Shown piece by piece: positions 52,689 to 64,000 of a DNA stretch of 64,000 nt. The stretch spans positions 59,146 through 123,145 of the forward strand of contig NZ_JADABY010000018.1 in assembly GCF_015672735.1 (NCBI RefSeq). The letters are read 5' to 3'. The notes below the pieces were generated by a model. The model made no database searches and had not been told where the DNA came from. It worked only from the letters and a program-made list of their open reading frames with translations. This stretch comes from Citrobacter sp. Res13-Sevr-PEB04-36. GTDB taxonomy: Bacteria; Pseudomonadota; Gammaproteobacteria; Enterobacterales; Enterobacteriaceae. A program made the position numbers and the translations under genes. Position 1 is the stretch's first letter. Every line of letters starts with the position of its first letter.

Positions 52689-53373
52689 AAAAGTGATGCC
52701 GGTTAAGCTGGCGCAGGCGCTGGCGAATCCGTTATTTCCGGCGCTGGACAGCGCATTACGTTCAGGCCGACACATCGGTCTGGATGAGCTGGACAATCAT
52801 GCCTTCCTGATGGATTTTCAGGAATACTTTGAAGAATTTTACAGCCGCTATAACGTGGAACTCATTCGTGCCCCGGAGGGTTTTTTCTACCTTCGCCCGC
52901 GCTCGACCACGCTTATTCCCCGCTCGGTGTTGTCTGAGCTGGACATGATGGTCGGTAAAATTCTTTGCTATCTCTATCTCAGCCCGGAACGTCTGGCCAA
53001 TGAAGGGATTTTTACCCAGCAAGAACTGTATGACGAACTGCTGACGTTAGCGGACGAATCCAAATTGCTCAGGCTGGTGAATAACCGTTCCACCGGTTCG
53101 GACGTTGACCGTCAGAAGCTGCAGGAAAAAGTCCGTTCTTCATTAAACCGCCTGCGCCGCTTAGGTATGGTGTGGTTTATGGGCCATGACAGCAGCAAAT
53201 TCCGCATTACGGAGTCGGTCTTCCGCTTTGGCGCGGATGTGCGCAGCGGCGACGATCCACGCGAAGCGCAGCGTCGCTTAATCCGCGATGGTGAAGCGAT
53301 GTCGGTCGAAAACCACCTGCAACTCAACGATGAGCCAGAAGAGAATCAGCCGGACAGTGGAGAGGAAGAATAA
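52669..53373 (+). CDS. mukE: Condensin accessory subunit MukE
   Basis: A two-winged-helix (KITE) subunit of MukBEF that binds MukF, 234 aa. The start [16 protein letters not shown] lies inside the end of mukF (overlap 20 bp); the longer frame from 52642 is not supported by homology. The acidic C-terminal tail [14 protein letters not shown] is conserved. The stop TAA overlaps the mukB ATG by 1 bp. Confidence 0.97.
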   Translation: MSLTNIEKVMPVKLAQALANPLFPALDSALRSGRHIGLDELDNHAFLMDFQEYFEEFYSRYNVELIRAPEGFFYLRPRSTTLIPRSVLSELDMMVGKILCYLYLSPERLANEGIFTQQELYDELLTLADESKLLRLVNNRSTGSDVDRQKLQEKVRSSLNRLRRLGMVWFMGHDSSKFRITESVFRFGADVRSGDDPREAQRRLIRDGEAMSVENHLQLNDEPEENQPDSGEEE

Positions 53374-56300
53374 TGATTGAACGCGGTAAATTTCGCTCAC
53401 TAACGCTGATTAACTGGAATGGTTTTTTTGCCCGCACCTTTGACCTCGACGAACTGGTCACTACGCTGTCCGGTGGGAACGGGGCGGGTAAATCCACCAC
53501 TATGGCGGCATTTGTTACGGCGCTGATCCCGGACTTAACCCTGCTGCATTTCCGTAACACTACCGAAGCCGGTGCGACCAGCGGTTCTCGTGATAAAGGC
53601 CTGCACGGTAAGCTCAAAGCAGGTGTCTGTTATTCGATGCTTGACGTCCTGAACTCGCGTCATCAGCGCGTGGTGGTTGGCGTGCGCTTGCAGCAGGTTG
53701 CCGGGCGCGATCGTAAAGTGGATATCAAACCGTTCGCCATTCAGGGGCTGCCGATGTCGGTACAGCCAACCGAGCTGGTCACGGAAACGTTGAATGAGCG
53801 TCAGGCGCGCGTCCTGTCTCTTGCTGAGCTGAAAGATAAGCTTGAAGAGATGGAAGGCGTCCAGTTTAAGCAGTTCAACTCGATAACCGATTATCATTCG
53901 CTGATGTTCGATTTGGGCATCATCGCTCGTCGTCTGCGCTCCGCTTCTGACCGAAGTAAATTCTATCGCCTGATTGAAGCTTCGCTGTACGGCGGGATCT
54001 CCAGCGCCATCACCCGTTCGCTGCGCGACTATCTGCTGCCGGAAAACGGCGGGGTGCGTAAAGCATTCCAGGATATGGAAGCCGCACTGCGTGAAAACCG
54101 CATGACGCTGGAAGCGATACGCGTGACCCAGTCAGACCGCGACCTGTTTAAGCACCTGATCAGCGAAGCGACCAACTACGTGGCCGCGGACTATATGCGC
54201 CATGCCAACGAGCGTCGTATCCATCTGGATAAAGCGCTGGAATATCGTCGCGAGCTGCACACGTCGCGTAAACAGCTGGCGGCAGAGCAGTATAAGCACG
54301 TGGAGATGGCGCGTGAGCTGGGTGAACACAATGGCGCCGAAGGCGACCTTGAAGCCGATTATCAGGCCGCCAGCGATCACCTGAATCTGGTGCAAACCGC
54401 GCTGCGTCAGCAGGAAAAAATCGAACGCTACGAAGCGGATCTTGAAGAGTTACAGATTCGTCTCGAAGAACAAAATGAAGTGGTGGCGGAAGCCACCGAT
54501 CGCCAGGAAGATAACGAAGCGCGTGCTGAGGCCGCCGAGCTGGAAGTGGATGAGCTGAAAAGCCAGCTTGCCGATTATCAGCAGGCGCTGGACGTCCAGC
54601 AAACGCGTGCGATTCAGTACACTCAGGCAATTCAGGCGCTGAGTCGGGCCAAAGAGATCTGTCATTTGCCAGATCTGACGCCAGACTCCGCAGCAGAGTG
54701 GCTGGAAACCTTCCAGGCTAAAGAGCAGGAAGCCACGGAAAAACTGCTAACGCTGGAACAAAAAATGAGCGTGGCGCAAACCGCGCACAGTCAGTTCGAA
54801 CAGGCCTATCAACTGGTGGCGGCAATCAACGGTCCGCTGGCGCGTGGTGAAGCCTGGAGCGTGGCGCGTGAGTTACTGCGTGAAGGTGTTGAGCAACGGC
54901 ATCTGGCGGAGCAGGCTCAGCCGCTGCGCATGCGGCTGAGTGAGCTGGAACAGCGTCTGCGCGAACAGCAGGAAGCTGAGCGTTTGCTGGCTGAGTTTTG
55001 TAAGCGTCAGGGTAAACATTTCGATATCGACGAGCTGGAAGCCCTGCATCAGGAGCTGGAAGCCCGCATCGCATCCCTGTCTGATAGCGTATCGTCCGCT
55101 AGCGAACAGCGTATGACCCTGCGTCAGGAGCAGGAACAGCTACAATCCCGTATTCAGCATTTAATGCAGCGTGCTCCTGTCTGGCTGGCGGCGCAAAATA
55201 GCCTCAACCAGCTTAGCGAACAGTGTGGTGAAGAGTTCACCTCCAGTCAGGACGTGACCGAATACCTGCAACAGCTGCTGGAGCGTGAACGCGAAGCCAT
55301 TGTTGAGCGTGATGAAGTTGGTGCGCGCAAAAACGCGGTTGATGAAGAGATTGAGCGCTTAAGTCAGCCGGGGGGCGCAGAAGATCAGCGCCTCAACGCA
55401 CTGGCTGAACGTTTTGGCGGCGTGTTGCTGTCAGAAATCTACGATGATGTCAGCCTTGAGGATGCCCCGTATTTCTCCGCGCTGTATGGTCCGTCGCGCC
55501 ACGCCATCGTGGTACCGGATCTGTCGCTGGTTACCGAACAACTGGCCGGACTGACGGATTGCCCGGAAGATCTCTATTTCATCGAAGGGGACCCGCAGTC
55601 ATTTGATGACAGCGTCTTCAGCGTAGATGAACTGGAAGGCGCGGTGGTGGTGAAAACCGCCGAGCGCCAGTGGCGTTATTCCCGTTTCCCGACGGTGCCG
55701 ATTTTTGGTCGCGCCGCGAGGGAAAGCCGCATTGAAACCCTGCATGCCGAACGTGAGGGGCTGTCCGAGCGCTTCGCCACGCTCTCGTTTGACGTCCAGA
55801 AAACCCAGCGTCTGCACCAGGCGTTCAGCCGCTTTATTGGCAGTCATCTGGCGGTTGCGTTTGAAGCCGATCCGGAAGCCGAGATCCGTCAGCTGAACAG
55901 CCGTCGCGTTGAACTGGAGCGTGCGCTGACCAATCATGAAAATGATAACCAGCAGCAACGTATGCAGTTTGAACAGGCGAAAGAGGGCGTCTCAGCCCTC
56001 AACCGTCTGTTGCCGCGTTTGAATCTGCTGGCCGATGATACGCTTGCTGACCGCGTGGACGAAATCCGTGAACGTCTGGATGAAGCCCAGGAAGCCGCGC
56101 GTTTCGTTCAGCAGCATGGCAACCAGCTCGCCAAACTGGAGCCGATGGTTTCTGTTCTGCAAAATGACCCCGAGCAGTTTGAACAGTTAAAAGAAGACTA
56201 CGCGTACTCGCAGCAGATGCAGCGGGACGCGCGCCAGCAGGCGTTTGCGCTGACTGAAGTCGTCCAGCGTCGCGCGCACTTTAGCTATTCCGACTCGGCC

Positions 56301-57833
56301 GAAATGCTCAGCGGCAACAGCGATCTGAACGAGAAGCTGCGCGAACGTCTGGAGCACGCTGAAGCTGAACGTACCCGTGCCCGTGACGCCTTGCGCAGTC
56401 ATGCCGCGCAGCTGAGCCAGTACAGCCAGGTGATGGCGTCGCTGAAAAGCTCGTACGACACCAAAAAAGAACTTCTCAACGATTTACAGCGTGAGCTGCA
56501 GGATATTGGCGTTCGCGCCGATAGCGGCGCGGAAGAACGTGCGCGTATCCGTCGTGATGAGCTGCACGCGCAGCTAAGCAACAACCGTGCGCGCCGTAAC
56601 CAGCTGGAAAAAGCACTGACCTTCTGCGAAGCGGAGATGGACAACCTGACCCGTAGGCTGCGCAAGCTGGAACGTGATTACTTTGAAATGCGTGAGCAGG
56701 TGGTCATGGCGAAAGCCGGATGGTGTGCCGTGATGCGCATGGTGAAAGATAATGGCGTTGAACGTCGTCTGCACCGTCGTGAGCTGGCTTATCTTTCCGG
56801 GGATGAATTACGTTCAATGTCGGATAAGGCGTTGGGTGCGCTACGTCTGGCGGTGGCGGATAACGAACACCTGCGTGACGTACTGCGCATGTCAGAAGAT
56901 CCGAAGCGTCCGGAACGCAAAATCCAGTTCTTCGTGGCGGTCTACCAGCATCTGCGCGAACGTATTCGTCAGGATATTATCCGCACCGACGATCCGGTGG
57001 AAGCCATCGAGCAAATGGAAATTGAGCTGAGCCGCCTGACGGAAGAGTTAACCTCGCGTGAGCAGAAGCTGGCGATCAGCTCCCGCAGCGTGGCGAACAT
57101 CATCCGTAAGACTATCCAGCGCGAGCAAAACCGTATTCGTATGCTGAACCAGGGTCTGCAAAACGTCTCCTTCGGTCAGGTTAACAGCGTGCGTCTGAAC
57201 GTTAACGTGCGTGAAACCCACGCCACGTTGCTGGATGTCCTGTCCGAGCAGCACGAGCAGCACCAGGATCTGTTTAACAGTAACCGCCTGACCTTCTCGG
57301 AGGCGCTGGCGAAGCTGTATCAGCGTCTGAATCCGCAGATTGACATGGGGCAGCGCACGCCGCAAACCATCGGTGAAGAGCTACTGGACTACCGCAACTA
57401 TCTGGAAATGGAAGTTGAAGTTAACCGTGGTTCAGACGGCTGGCTGCGTGCTGAGTCCGGCGCGCTGTCAACGGGGGAAGCGATCGGTACCGGGATGTCG
57501 ATCCTGGTGATGGTTGTGCAAAGCTGGGAAGATGAAGGGCGTAGACTGCGCGGGAAAGATATTTCGCCTTGCCGTCTGCTGTTCCTTGATGAGGCCGCGC
57601 GACTTGATGCGCGCTCTATCGCGACGCTGTTTGAACTGTGTGAGCGTTTGCAAATGCAGCTTATCATCGCCGCGCCGGAGAACATCAGTCCGGAGAAAGG
57701 CACCACCTATAAACTGGTGCGTAAGGTCTTCCAGAATACTGAGCACGTTCATGTAGTGGGTCTGCGCGGGTTTGCACCGCAGCTACCTGAACCGTTGCCT
57801 GGAACGGAAGACGCCTCTTCGCAGGCAAGTTAA
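53373..57833 (+). CDS. mukB: SMC-like condensin ATPase MukB
   Basis: A large SMC-like ATPase that loops and organises the chromosome with MukE and MukF. It has 1486 aa as in E. coli. Walker [10 protein letters not shown] lies at about residues 34-42. Long coiled coils (about 330-640 and 830-1100) flank a hinge near 650-800. The C-terminal head has the signature [15 protein letters not shown] and Walker [15 protein letters not shown]. It is terminated by a strong hairpin. Confidence 0.98.
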   Translation: MIERGKFRSLTLINWNGFFARTFDLDELVTTLSGGNGAGKSTTMAAFVTALIPDLTLLHFRNTTEAGATSGSRDKGLHGKLKAGVCYSMLDVLNSRHQRVVVGVRLQQVAGRDRKVDIKPFAIQGLPMSVQPTELVTETLNERQARVLSLAELKDKLEEMEGVQFKQFNSITDYHSLMFDLGIIARRLRSASDRSKFYRLIEASLYGGISSAITRSLRDYLLPENGGVRKAFQDMEAALRENRMTLEAIRVTQSDRDLFKHLISEATNYVAADYMRHANERRIHLDKALEYRRELHTSRKQLAAEQYKHVEMARELGEHNGAEGDLEADYQAASDHLNLVQTALRQQEKIERYEADLEELQIRLEEQNEVVAEATDRQEDNEARAEAAELEVDELKSQLADYQQALDVQQTRAIQYTQAIQALSRAKEICHLPDLTPDSAAEWLETFQAKEQEATEKLLTLEQKMSVAQTAHSQFEQAYQLVAAINGPLARGEAWSVARELLREGVEQRHLAEQAQPLRMRLSELEQRLREQQEAERLLAEFCKRQGKHFDIDELEALHQELEARIASLSDSVSSASEQRMTLRQEQEQLQSRIQHLMQRAPVWLAAQNSLNQLSEQCGEEFTSSQDVTEYLQQLLEREREAIVERDEVGARKNAVDEEIERLSQPGGAEDQRLNALAERFGGVLLSEIYDDVSLEDAPYFSALYGPSRHAIVVPDLSLVTEQLAGLTDCPEDLYFIEGDPQSFDDSVFSVDELEGAVVVKTAERQWRYSRFPTVPIFGRAARESRIETLHAEREGLSERFATLSFDVQKTQRLHQAFSRFIGSHLAVAFEADPEAEIRQLNSRRVELERALTNHENDNQQQRMQFEQAKEGVSALNRLLPRLNLLADDTLADRVDEIRERLDEAQEAARFVQQHGNQLAKLEPMVSVLQNDPEQFEQLKEDYAYSQQMQRDARQQAFALTEVVQRRAHFSYSDSAEMLSGNSDLNEKLRERLEHAEAERTRARDALRSHAAQLSQYSQVMASLKSSYDTKKELLNDLQRELQDIGVRADSGAEERARIRRDELHAQLSNNRARRNQLEKALTFCEAEMDNLTRRLRKLERDYFEMREQVVMAKAGWCAVMRMVKDNGVERRLHRRELAYLSGDELRSMSDKALGALRLAVADNEHLRDVLRMSEDPKRPERKIQFFVAVYQHLRERIRQDIIRTDDPVEAIEQMEIELSRLTEELTSREQKLAISSRSVANIIRKTIQREQNRIRMLNQGLQNVSFGQVNSVRLNVNVRETHATLLDVLSEQHEQHQDLFNSNRLTFSEALAKLYQRLNPQIDMGQRTPQTIGEELLDYRNYLEMEVEVNRGSDGWLRAESGALSTGEAIGTGMSILVMVVQSWEDEGRRLRGKDISPCRLLFLDEAARLDARSIATLFELCERLQMQLIIAAPENISPEKGTTYKLVRKVFQNTEHVHVVGLRGFAPQLPEPLPGTEDASSQAS

Positions 57834-57838
57834 GTCAG

Positions 57839-57869
57839 GAAGGCGGCTAAAGAGCCGCCTTCTTCTTTT
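57839..57869 (+). terminator. Terminator of mukB
   Basis: A perfect 10-bp stem GAAGGCGGCT / AGCCGCCTTC with loop AAAG, followed by TTCTTTT. Confidence 0.9.
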
Positions 57870-58092
57870 CTGAAAAGTGTTCAATGCCTGGTGTAATTTC
57901 TTTATATTTCTTTACATTAGGTTAGGCAAAAACGATTTGATGTTTATATACTGAAGATAAGCCTGACGCGTCACCGGGCTTGCTCGTCATACTTCAGAGT
58001 GTATTGGCGTTTTACAGGCCCACCCCGAGATAAGCGGGAGAGCACTGACGGCCTGGCTATTTAAGTATGATAAAGAAAACAGGGGGCAAGGG

Positions 58093-59844
58093 ATGTTGCT
58101 TAATAAAATGTGTAGTCGTCGGCTGTCGGCAATCAGTTTGTGCCTGGCCGTAACATTCGCTCCGCTGTTCAATGCGCAGGCCGATGAGCCTGAAATGATC
58201 CCTGGTGACAGCTCAGCGGCCGTCAGCGAGCAGCCAACCGCGCTATTACAGCCGCAGGGACAATCTTTCGCTACAGCCGTGATGGCAGGTATTCAGGCAC
58301 TGCCGGATGGCGCGTCTGCGGAAAAAGCCCGCACAGAATTACGTTCTCAACTTCCAGCAAGTTATACGCCGGTTTACATGAGTCAGCTGGAGCTGTTGTA
58401 CGCTGCACGCGATATGAAACCGATGTGGGAGAATCGCGATGCGGTCAAAGCCTTTCAGCAGCAGTTAGCCGAGGTGGCGATTGCCGGTTTTCAACCGCAG
58501 TTCACTACCTGGGTGGCTTTACTGACCGACCCTGGCGTAACGGGGCTGGCGCGGGATGCTGTCCTTTCTGACGCGATGATGGGCTACCTTCACTTTATTG
58601 CCAACATCCCGGTTAAAGGCAACCGATGGTTATACAGCGATAAGCCCTACGCGCTAACCACGCCACCCATTTCGGTGATCAATCAATGGCAGGTGGCGTT
58701 GGATAACGGCCAGTTAACCCCCTTTATTGCCAGCCTGACGCCGCAGCACCCGCAGTATGCGGCGATGCATGAATCACTGTTGAAGCTGGTGGGCGATTCA
58801 CGTCCGTGGCCACAGTTAACCAGCACAGCCACGCTGCGCCCAGGTGAATGGAGCAATGACATTCCGGCCCTGCGCGAAATTTTGCAGCGTACCGGCATGC
58901 TGGATTCGACAGTCAGTACATCTGCCCGAGAAGGGCGTGGCGCTTACGACAGTGAACTGGTTGCAGCGGTAAAGCGTTTTCAGACCTGGCAAGGACTGGG
59001 GGCCGATGGTGCAATTGGTCCTGCAACGCGTGACTGGCTGAACGTGACGCCGGCGCAGCGCGCGGGCGTGCTGGCACTGAATATTCAGCGTTTACGCCTG
59101 CTACCGGGCGAGTTGTCTACCGGGATCATGGTTAATATTCCGGCTTACTCGCTGGTCTATTATCAAAACGGTAATCAGGTGCTGGCTTCACGGGTCATTG
59201 TGGGACGTCCTGACCGTAAAACGCCGATGATGAGTAGCGCGCTGAATAACGTTGTCGTTAACCCGCCGTGGAATGTCCCGCCCACACTGGCACGCAAAGA
59301 CATTCTGCCTAAGGTATGGAACGATCCGGGCTATCTTGAGCGTCATGGGTATACCGTGATACGTGGCTGGAACAGCAAAGAGACAATCGATCCATGGCAG
59401 GTGGACTGGGCGACGATTACGCCGTCAAATCTGCCGTTCCGCTTCCAGCAAGCGCCGGGCGCGCGCAACTCGCTGGGTCGTTATAAATTCAATATGCCGA
59501 GCTCGGATGCAATTTATCTGCACGATACGCCGAATCATAATTTGTTCCAGAAAGATACGCGGGCGCTCAGTTCCGGTTGTGTGCGCGTGAATAAGGCCTC
59601 GGAACTGGCGAATATGCTGCTGCAGGATGCAGGCTGGAATGATTCGCGGATCTCGGATGCTCTGAAGCAAGGGGACACGCGCTATGTGAATATTCGCCAA
59701 AATATTCCGGTCAATCTTTACTATCTGACCGCATTTGTTGGCCCTGATGGCCGTACGCAGTATCGTACAGATATTTACAATTACGATCTGACAGCGCGAT
59801 CCAGTGCACAAATTGTGTCAAAAGCCGAACAATTAATCAGATAA
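58093..59844 (+). CDS. ldtD: L,D-transpeptidase LdtD (YcbB)
   Basis: A periplasmic enzyme that makes 3-3 peptidoglycan cross-links and supports survival under envelope stress and beta-lactams. It has 583 aa against 615 in E. coli. The signal peptide ends near NAQA (about residue 30). It contains a scaffold region, a peptidoglycan-binding domain ([18 protein letters not shown]) and the YkuD catalytic domain with [23 protein letters not shown] (catalytic Cys). The linker between GMLDS (residue 268) and AYDSELV (residue 284) is much shorter than in E. coli. Confidence 0.95.
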   Translation: MLLNKMCSRRLSAISLCLAVTFAPLFNAQADEPEMIPGDSSAAVSEQPTALLQPQGQSFATAVMAGIQALPDGASAEKARTELRSQLPASYTPVYMSQLELLYAARDMKPMWENRDAVKAFQQQLAEVAIAGFQPQFTTWVALLTDPGVTGLARDAVLSDAMMGYLHFIANIPVKGNRWLYSDKPYALTTPPISVINQWQVALDNGQLTPFIASLTPQHPQYAAMHESLLKLVGDSRPWPQLTSTATLRPGEWSNDIPALREILQRTGMLDSTVSTSAREGRGAYDSELVAAVKRFQTWQGLGADGAIGPATRDWLNVTPAQRAGVLALNIQRLRLLPGELSTGIMVNIPAYSLVYYQNGNQVLASRVIVGRPDRKTPMMSSALNNVVVNPPWNVPPTLARKDILPKVWNDPGYLERHGYTVIRGWNSKETIDPWQVDWATITPSNLPFRFQQAPGARNSLGRYKFNMPSSDAIYLHDTPNHNLFQKDTRALSSGCVRVNKASELANMLLQDAGWNDSRISDALKQGDTRYVNIRQNIPVNLYYLTAFVGPDGRTQYRTDIYNYDLTARSSAQIVSKAEQLIR

Positions 59845-60021
59845 ATGAAGCAGTTCGAGGAAAATGATTGTCGTAAGTTATGCTGGAAACGGGGTTAACT
59901 GGCTGTAAGCCCCGTATTTCCTGGGGTTGGGAGCCTTGACGTGGACTACTTAGCCAGATAAGGTTTCTCGCGTGCGCTGATGCATACATACGATAACATT
60001 GACCTTGTAGACCTTAATACC

Positions 60022-60570
60022 ATGGACAAATTTGACGCTAATCGCCGCAAACTGCTGGCGCTTGGTGGCATTGCCCTCGGCGCTGCCATCTTGCCCACGC
60101 CTGCGTTTGCCACACTCTCCACCCCACGTCCGCGTATATTGACTCTGAATAACCTGCATACTGGTGAGTCAATTAAAGCAGAGTTTTTTGATGGCAGGGG
60201 CTATATTCAGGACGAATTAGCAAAACTTGATCACTTTTTCCGTGATTTCCGCGCAAATAAAGTGAAATCCATCGATCCAGGATTGTTCGATCAACTCTTC
60301 CGTCTGCAAGGCCTTCTTGGCACGCGTAAACCCGTACAGCTGATCTCCGGCTATCGTTCCGTCGATACCAACAACGAACTACGCGCGCGCAGCCGCGGTG
60401 TGGCAAAGAAAAGCTACCACACCAAAGGGCAGGCAATGGATTTCCACATTGAAGGCGTTGCATTAAGTAATATTCGCAAAGCTGCGTTATCTATGCGCGC
60501 AGGTGGTGTAGGATACTACCCACGCAGTAACTTTGTGCATATTGACACCGGGCCTGCACGGCACTGGTGA
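60022..60570 (+). CDS. mepK: Tat-exported peptidoglycan endopeptidase MepK (YcbK)
   Basis: A DUF882/M15-fold peptidase that cleaves mDAP-mDAP (3-3) and D-Ala-mDAP cross-links in E. coli. It has 182 aa. The Tat signal MDKFDANRRKLLALGG is followed by GAAILPTPAFA. The zinc site is seen in SYHTKGQAMDFHIEG and FVHIDTG. The start at 60022 is used in E. coli; an in-frame ATG at 59980 would add 14 residues, and neither has a strong ribosome binding site. It follows ldtD, an enzyme that makes the bonds it cuts. Confidence 0.92.
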   Translation: MDKFDANRRKLLALGGIALGAAILPTPAFATLSTPRPRILTLNNLHTGESIKAEFFDGRGYIQDELAKLDHFFRDFRANKVKSIDPGLFDQLFRLQGLLGTRKPVQLISGYRSVDTNNELRARSRGVAKKSYHTKGQAMDFHIEGVALSNIRKAALSMRAGGVGYYPRSNFVHIDTGPARHW

Positions 60571-60597
60571 GCCGTAGCTTAATGAAACAGGAGCTGT

Positions 60598-61245
60598 ATG
60601 AACTATCGTATTATTCCGGTCACTGCCTTCGCTCAGAACTGTTCGCTGATCTGGTGTGAGCAAACGCGCCTGGCCGCGCTGGTTGACCCCGGCGGAGATG
60701 CCGAGAAAATCAAACAGGAAGTGGATGCCAGTGGTCTGACGCTCATGCAGATCCTGCTCACGCATGGCCATCTTGACCACGTGGGGGCGGCGTCTGAACT
60801 TGCGCAGTACTATGGCGTACCGGTTATCGGTCCGGAAAAAGAAGATGAGTTCTGGCTGCAGGGACTGCCCTCGCAGAGCCGTATGTTTGGTCTGGGAGAC
60901 TGTGAGCCGCTGACGCCCGATCGCTGGCTAAATGAAGGCGATCGCATCAGCGTCGGCAACGTGACGTTACAGGTGTTGCATTGTCCGGGTCACACGCCGG
61001 GGCACGTGGTCTTTTTTGATGAACAGTCAAAGCTGCTGATTTCAGGCGATGTGATTTTCAAAGGTGGAGTAGGGCGCAGTGACTTCCCACGCGGTGATCA
61101 CAGCCAGCTGATCGACTCGATTAAACGCAAGTTATTACCTCTCGGTGATGATGTGACGTTTATTCCCGGTCACGGCCCGCTTTCTACGCTGGGAAATGAA
61201 CGCCAGCACAATCCGTTCCTGCAGGATGAAATGCCGGTCTGGTAA
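60598..61245 (+). CDS. gloC: Type II glyoxalase GloC (YcbL)
   Basis: A metallo-beta-lactamase-fold hydrolase of S-lactoylglutathione, 215 aa as in E. coli. The metal motif [14 protein letters not shown] is at about residues 57-70. Later ligands include the H in HCPGHTPGH and D in [11 protein letters not shown]. It starts 27 bp after mepK. Confidence 0.96.
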   Translation: MNYRIIPVTAFAQNCSLIWCEQTRLAALVDPGGDAEKIKQEVDASGLTLMQILLTHGHLDHVGAASELAQYYGVPVIGPEKEDEFWLQGLPSQSRMFGLGDCEPLTPDRWLNEGDRISVGNVTLQVLHCPGHTPGHVVFFDEQSKLLISGDVIFKGGVGRSDFPRGDHSQLIDSIKRKLLPLGDDVTFIPGHGPLSTLGNERQHNPFLQDEMPVW

Positions 61246-61256
61246 ATCCAGTCCGT

Positions 61257-61287
61257 AGGCCGGATAAGGCGCTAGCCGCCATCCGGC
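61257..61287. repeat. REP element after gloC
   Basis: An imperfect palindrome GCCGGATAAGGCG-CTA-GCCGCCATCCGGC, a typical enterobacterial REP unit. Confidence 0.85.
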
Positions 61288-61288
61288 A

Positions 61289-61322
61289 AAAAAAAGCCCG
61301 CACGAATATGCGGGCTTTCTCT
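61289..61322. terminator. Bidirectional terminator between gloC and aspC
   Basis: A 10-bp stem AAAGCCCGCA / TGCGGGCTTT with loop CGAATA. A-runs and T-runs flank both sides, so it can serve gloC (plus) and aspC (minus). Confidence 0.9.
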
Positions 61323-61334
61323 TTTCAGGTGAGC

Positions 61335-62525
61335 TTACAGCACGGCGACAATAGCTTCGCACAGTGGTGCCATGTTGTCAGGCGTCATTCCCGCCACGTT
61401 CACGCGTCCGGAAGCAACCGCGTAAACGCCAAATTCTTCACGCAGACGCAGCACCTGTTCTTTCGTCAGACCGCTGAAAGAGAACATGCCGTTCTGTTTG
61501 ATGATAAAGCTGAAGTCACGGTTTGCACCTTTCTCCTGCAATGTGTTCACAAACAGCAGACGCATGCGCTGAATGCGCTGACGCATATCGGTTAGTTCCT
61601 GCTCCCAGATTGCACGCAGGGCATCATTGCTCAGAATGGTGGCGACAACCGATGCACCGTGGGCCGGTGGGTTGGAATAGTTGGCACGAATGACGGACTT
61701 CATCTGGCTGAACGCGCGATCAACGGTGTCGGCATCGGCGGCAATCAGCGTACAGGCACCTACGCGCTCATTGTACAGGCCAAAGTTCTTGGAGTAAGAG
61801 CTGGCGACAATAAGCTCTTTGTGCAGCGCGGCGAATGCGCGCAGACCTTCGGCGTCTTCTTCCAGGCCACGAGCAAAGCCCTGATAAGCGAAGTCAAACA
61901 GCGGCAACCAGCCTTTTTCGACCGACAGCTGCGCCAGCGTTTGCCACTGTTCCAGCGTAGGGTCAATACCGGTTGGGTTATGGCAGCAACCGTGGAACAG
62001 TACTACGTCGCCCGCCTGTGCTTCATTGAGGCTTGCCAGCAGCGCATCAAAATCTAAGGAATGGTTTGCCGCATCGTAATAATTGTACTCACGGACTTCC
62101 AGACCGGCAGAGTTAAAGACGCTCTTATGGTTCGGCCAGCTTGGGTTACTTACCCATACGCGTTGCGTTGAGGTATTTTTTGCCAGGAAATCAGCAGCCA
62201 CACGCAGTGCACCGGTACCACCAGGGGTTTGTGCGGTACGTGCGCGTTTGTCATTGATCAGTGCGTGGCCTTTACCAAACAGTAATTCCTGAGTGCAACG
62301 ACCAAACTCCGGAATACCGTCAATGCCAAGGTAATTTTTGGTGGTTTCATTTTCCAGTATATATTGCTCGGCTTTTTTAACGCTGGTCAGCACCGGTGTT
62401 TTGCCTGTCTCATCTTTATATACACCGATCCCGAGGTTAATTTTCCCTGGGCGGTCATCGGCACGAAACAAATCAGCCAGGCCCAAAATTGGGTCGGCAG
62501 GAGCGGCGGTAATGTTCTCAAACAT
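61335..62525 (-). CDS. aspC: Aspartate aminotransferase
   Basis: A PLP enzyme of aspartate and amino-acid metabolism, 396 aa. The PLP lysine lies in [15 protein letters not shown]. Conserved segments are [12 protein letters not shown] and [12 protein letters not shown]. The gap upstream to ompF (183 bp) holds its promoter and the ompF terminator. Confidence 0.98.
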   Translation of the reverse strand: MFENITAAPADPILGLADLFRADDRPGKINLGIGVYKDETGKTPVLTSVKKAEQYILENETTKNYLGIDGIPEFGRCTQELLFGKGHALINDKRARTAQTPGGTGALRVAADFLAKNTSTQRVWVSNPSWPNHKSVFNSAGLEVREYNYYDAANHSLDFDALLASLNEAQAGDVVLFHGCCHNPTGIDPTLEQWQTLAQLSVEKGWLPLFDFAYQGFARGLEEDAEGLRAFAALHKELIVASSYSKNFGLYNERVGACTLIAADADTVDRAFSQMKSVIRANYSNPPAHGASVVATILSNDALRAIWEQELTDMRQRIQRMRLLFVNTLQEKGANRDFSFIIKQNGMFSFSGLTKEQVLRLREEFGVYAVASGRVNVAGMTPDNMAPLCEAIVAVL

Positions 62526-62654
62526 GACGAGGTTCCATTGTGGTTACAGAAGGGAAGTCCGCTATCAGGTTAACGGTAGATTTACAAAATGCCAACCGTT
62601 AGTGACGAAAAGCTGGGGTGTTTTTTGAAGACGCAAGAATCCGCTGACGGACAT

Positions 62655-62683
62655 AAAAAAACAGGACCGAAGTCCTGTTTTTT
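62655..62683 (-). terminator. Terminator of ompF
   Basis: The stem ACAGGAC / GTCCTGT with loop TTCG (minus strand) is extended by A-T pairs and ends in a T-run, about 25 bp after the ompF stop. Confidence 0.92.
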
Positions 62684-62708
62684 AGGCATTTAGCAAAGAG
62701 GTCTGCTA

Positions 62709-63806
62709 TTAGAACTGGTAAACAATACCGAGTGCTACGGTGTCGTCAGAGTTCACGCCCAGTTTGTTGTCAGAGTCGATCTGGTTGATCTGGTAGTCAA
62801 CATAGGTGGACATGTTTTTGTTGAAGTAGTAGGTTGCGCCTACTTCGATGTAGTTCACCAGATCTTCGTTGCCGATACCTTCTACGTCTTTCGCTTTAGA
62901 TTTGTTGTAGGAGATGGACGGACGCAGGCCGAAATCGAACTGGTACTGAGCGACAACAAAGAAATCTTGAGTTTTGTTGGCGAAGCCGTTGGTGGTAATG
63001 CCATTCAGGGTGGTGGAGAGACGGGTTGCGTTACGGGTTTCGCCGTAGTTTGCTGCCAGGTAGATGTTGTTAGCATCGTACTTCAAGCCGGTCGCCCACT
63101 GCTCAGCTTTTTTGCCGCCGTTTGCGTAGGTGGAGGTTTCCTGCGCATTGGTGCGGTCAGCTGCGCCGTAAGCACCAACGATACCGAAGCCATCCATTTC
63201 ATAGCTTAAAGAACCGCCAACGCCGTCACCGTTAGAACGGCCTGTGTTGCTGACGCTACCAGTACGTTCGTTTTTGCCCAGGTACTGAACGCCGAAGTTC
63301 AGGCCGTCAACCAGACCGAAGAAGTTGGAGTTACGGTAGGTTGCAACACCACCCACACGACCCACGAAGAAGTTGTCGCTGTATGCAGTATCACCACCAA
63401 ATTCTGGCAGCATATCGGTGTAGCCCAGTGCATCGTAAACGATACCGTAGTTACGACCGTAATCGAAAGAACCTGCGTCGCCATATTTCAGACCCGCAAA
63501 GGCCAGACGGGTTTTGTTGCCGTTCTGAGCGTCAGTACCGCCTTCAGAATTGTTACCGGCAAAGTTGTATTCCCACTGACCGTAACCGGTCAGATCGGAA
63601 TTGATCTGAGTTTCCCCTTTGAAACCAAGACGAGCATAAGTCTGATCGCCATCGTTATCGGCGTTATCAGAAAAATAGTGCAGACCCACGGTTTTACCGT
63701 ACAGATCCAGCTTGTTGCCATCTTTGTTATAAACTTCTGCAGCGTTAGCTGCCCCGGCTACCAGCAGAGCAGGGATAACCACTGCCAGAATATTGCGCTT
63801 CATCAT
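62709..63806 (-). CDS. ompF: Outer-membrane porin OmpF
   Basis: A trimeric 16-strand general porin, 365 aa. The signal peptide [22 protein letters not shown] is cleaved before AEVYNKDG. The constriction loop L3 contains [23 protein letters not shown]. The protein ends in the typical phenylalanine (GIVYQF) needed for BAM recognition. It differs from E. coli OmpF mainly in exposed loops (DNADNDGDQ in L1; the region around [13 protein letters not shown]). The order aspC-ompF confirms OmpF rather than OmpC. Confidence 0.95.
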   Translation of the reverse strand: MMKRNILAVVIPALLVAGAANAAEVYNKDGNKLDLYGKTVGLHYFSDNADNDGDQTYARLGFKGETQINSDLTGYGQWEYNFAGNNSEGGTDAQNGNKTRLAFAGLKYGDAGSFDYGRNYGIVYDALGYTDMLPEFGGDTAYSDNFFVGRVGGVATYRNSNFFGLVDGLNFGVQYLGKNERTGSVSNTGRSNGDGVGGSLSYEMDGFGIVGAYGAADRTNAQETSTYANGGKKAEQWATGLKYDANNIYLAANYGETRNATRLSTTLNGITTNGFANKTQDFFVVAQYQFDFGLRPSISYNKSKAKDVEGIGNEDLVNYIEVGATYYFNKNMSTYVDYQINQIDSDNKLGVNSDDTVALGIVYQF

Positions 63807-64000
63807 TATTTATTACCCTCATCGGTTTTTATATGACACCTGCCACTGCCGCCAATAAATTCCGTCAATTAAAATTTACGGAACTATTGATGAGAGTTTG
63901 GTGTCTTTATGTGTCTGACAGGCATCTTTCCATTCAAACTACCGTTTCGCTACCGTCAAAGTGCTACAAATATAAAGATTTAGTTTCAAAAAGAAAAAAT
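63807..64000 (-). promoter_or_regulatory. ompF promoter, OmpR-binding region and leader
   Basis: On the minus strand a -35 TAGCGA (63947-63952), a 17-bp spacer and a -10 AAAGAT (63924-63929) give a predicted start near 63918 and a leader of about 110 nt, as in E. coli. Upstream, 63953-64000 holds AT-rich repeats (TTTCTTTTTGAAAC, ATCTTTATATTTGTAGC) matching the OmpR F1-F3 boxes. The leader is the expected target of MicF-type antisense RNAs. The distal F4 site would lie beyond the window. Confidence 0.8.

Noticed and set aside
53373..57833. Defence-type SMC/Wadjet-like system
   Set aside because: The mukF-mukE-mukB genes have the exact lengths and order of the housekeeping condensin and no JetD-type nuclease lies nearby.

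Overview
The window is a chromosomal segment of an enteric gammaproteobacterium in the Escherichia/Salmonella/Citrobacter group. From potI to ompF the gene content and order follow the cydDC-trxB-lrp-ftsK-serS-dmsABC-pfl-serC-aroA-rpsA-msbA-mukFEB-aspC-ompF block of E. coli K-12 almost gene for gene, and Lrp, IHF-beta, S1 and IF-1 look essentially identical to the E. coli proteins as I remember them. Several differences from K-12 (a shortened LdtD linker, missing ycaL/ycaC/ycaN/ycaK, an added isochorismatase-pirin-LysR cassette) argue against E. coli itself. A Citrobacter-like genome is my best guess, but the sequence alone does not prove the genus.

Layout. 1-2450: end of the putrescine transporter (potI), the membrane protein YbjO and the 23S rRNA methyltransferase RlmC. 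2470-5445: a junction region with a BIME/REP element, tRNA-Ser(GGA), and an accessory cassette of a YcaC-like hydrolase and a pirin, divergent from a LysR regulator. 5477-12421: infA, aat, the cydDC exporter, trxB and lrp. 12556-20146: ftsK, lolA, rarA, serS. 20154-28174: anaerobic dmsABC, the MFS protein YcaD, a frameshifted ycaM and an unrecognised exported protein. 28224-34567: pflA, focA-pflB with an anaerobic control region, and ycaO. 34703-41190: ycaP, serC-aroA, cmk-rpsA-ihfB. 41346-48620: comEC/ycaI-msbA-lpxK-ycaQ-ycaR-kdsB, which links lipid A flipping, lipid A synthesis and KDO activation. 48798-57869: ycbJ, elyC, cmoM and the condensin genes mukF-mukE-mukB. 58093-64000: cell-wall enzymes ldtD and mepK, gloC, aspC, and ompF with its promoter.

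Functional themes are respiration and redox control (cydDC, trxB, dms, pfl), chromosome segregation and nucleoid proteins (ftsK, mukFEB, ihfB, lrp, rarA), and envelope biogenesis (lolA, msbA, lpxK, kdsB, elyC, ldtD, mepK, ompF). Most genes are conserved core genes. I found no CRISPR array, prophage, transposase or clear new defence system. The best leads for novelty are the unrecognised exported protein at 27383-28174, the rearranged tRNA-Ser junction with its cassette, the kinase-fold protein YcbJ lacking its catalytic residues, the ycaM frameshift, the FtsK linker repeat array, and several structured intergenic sequences.
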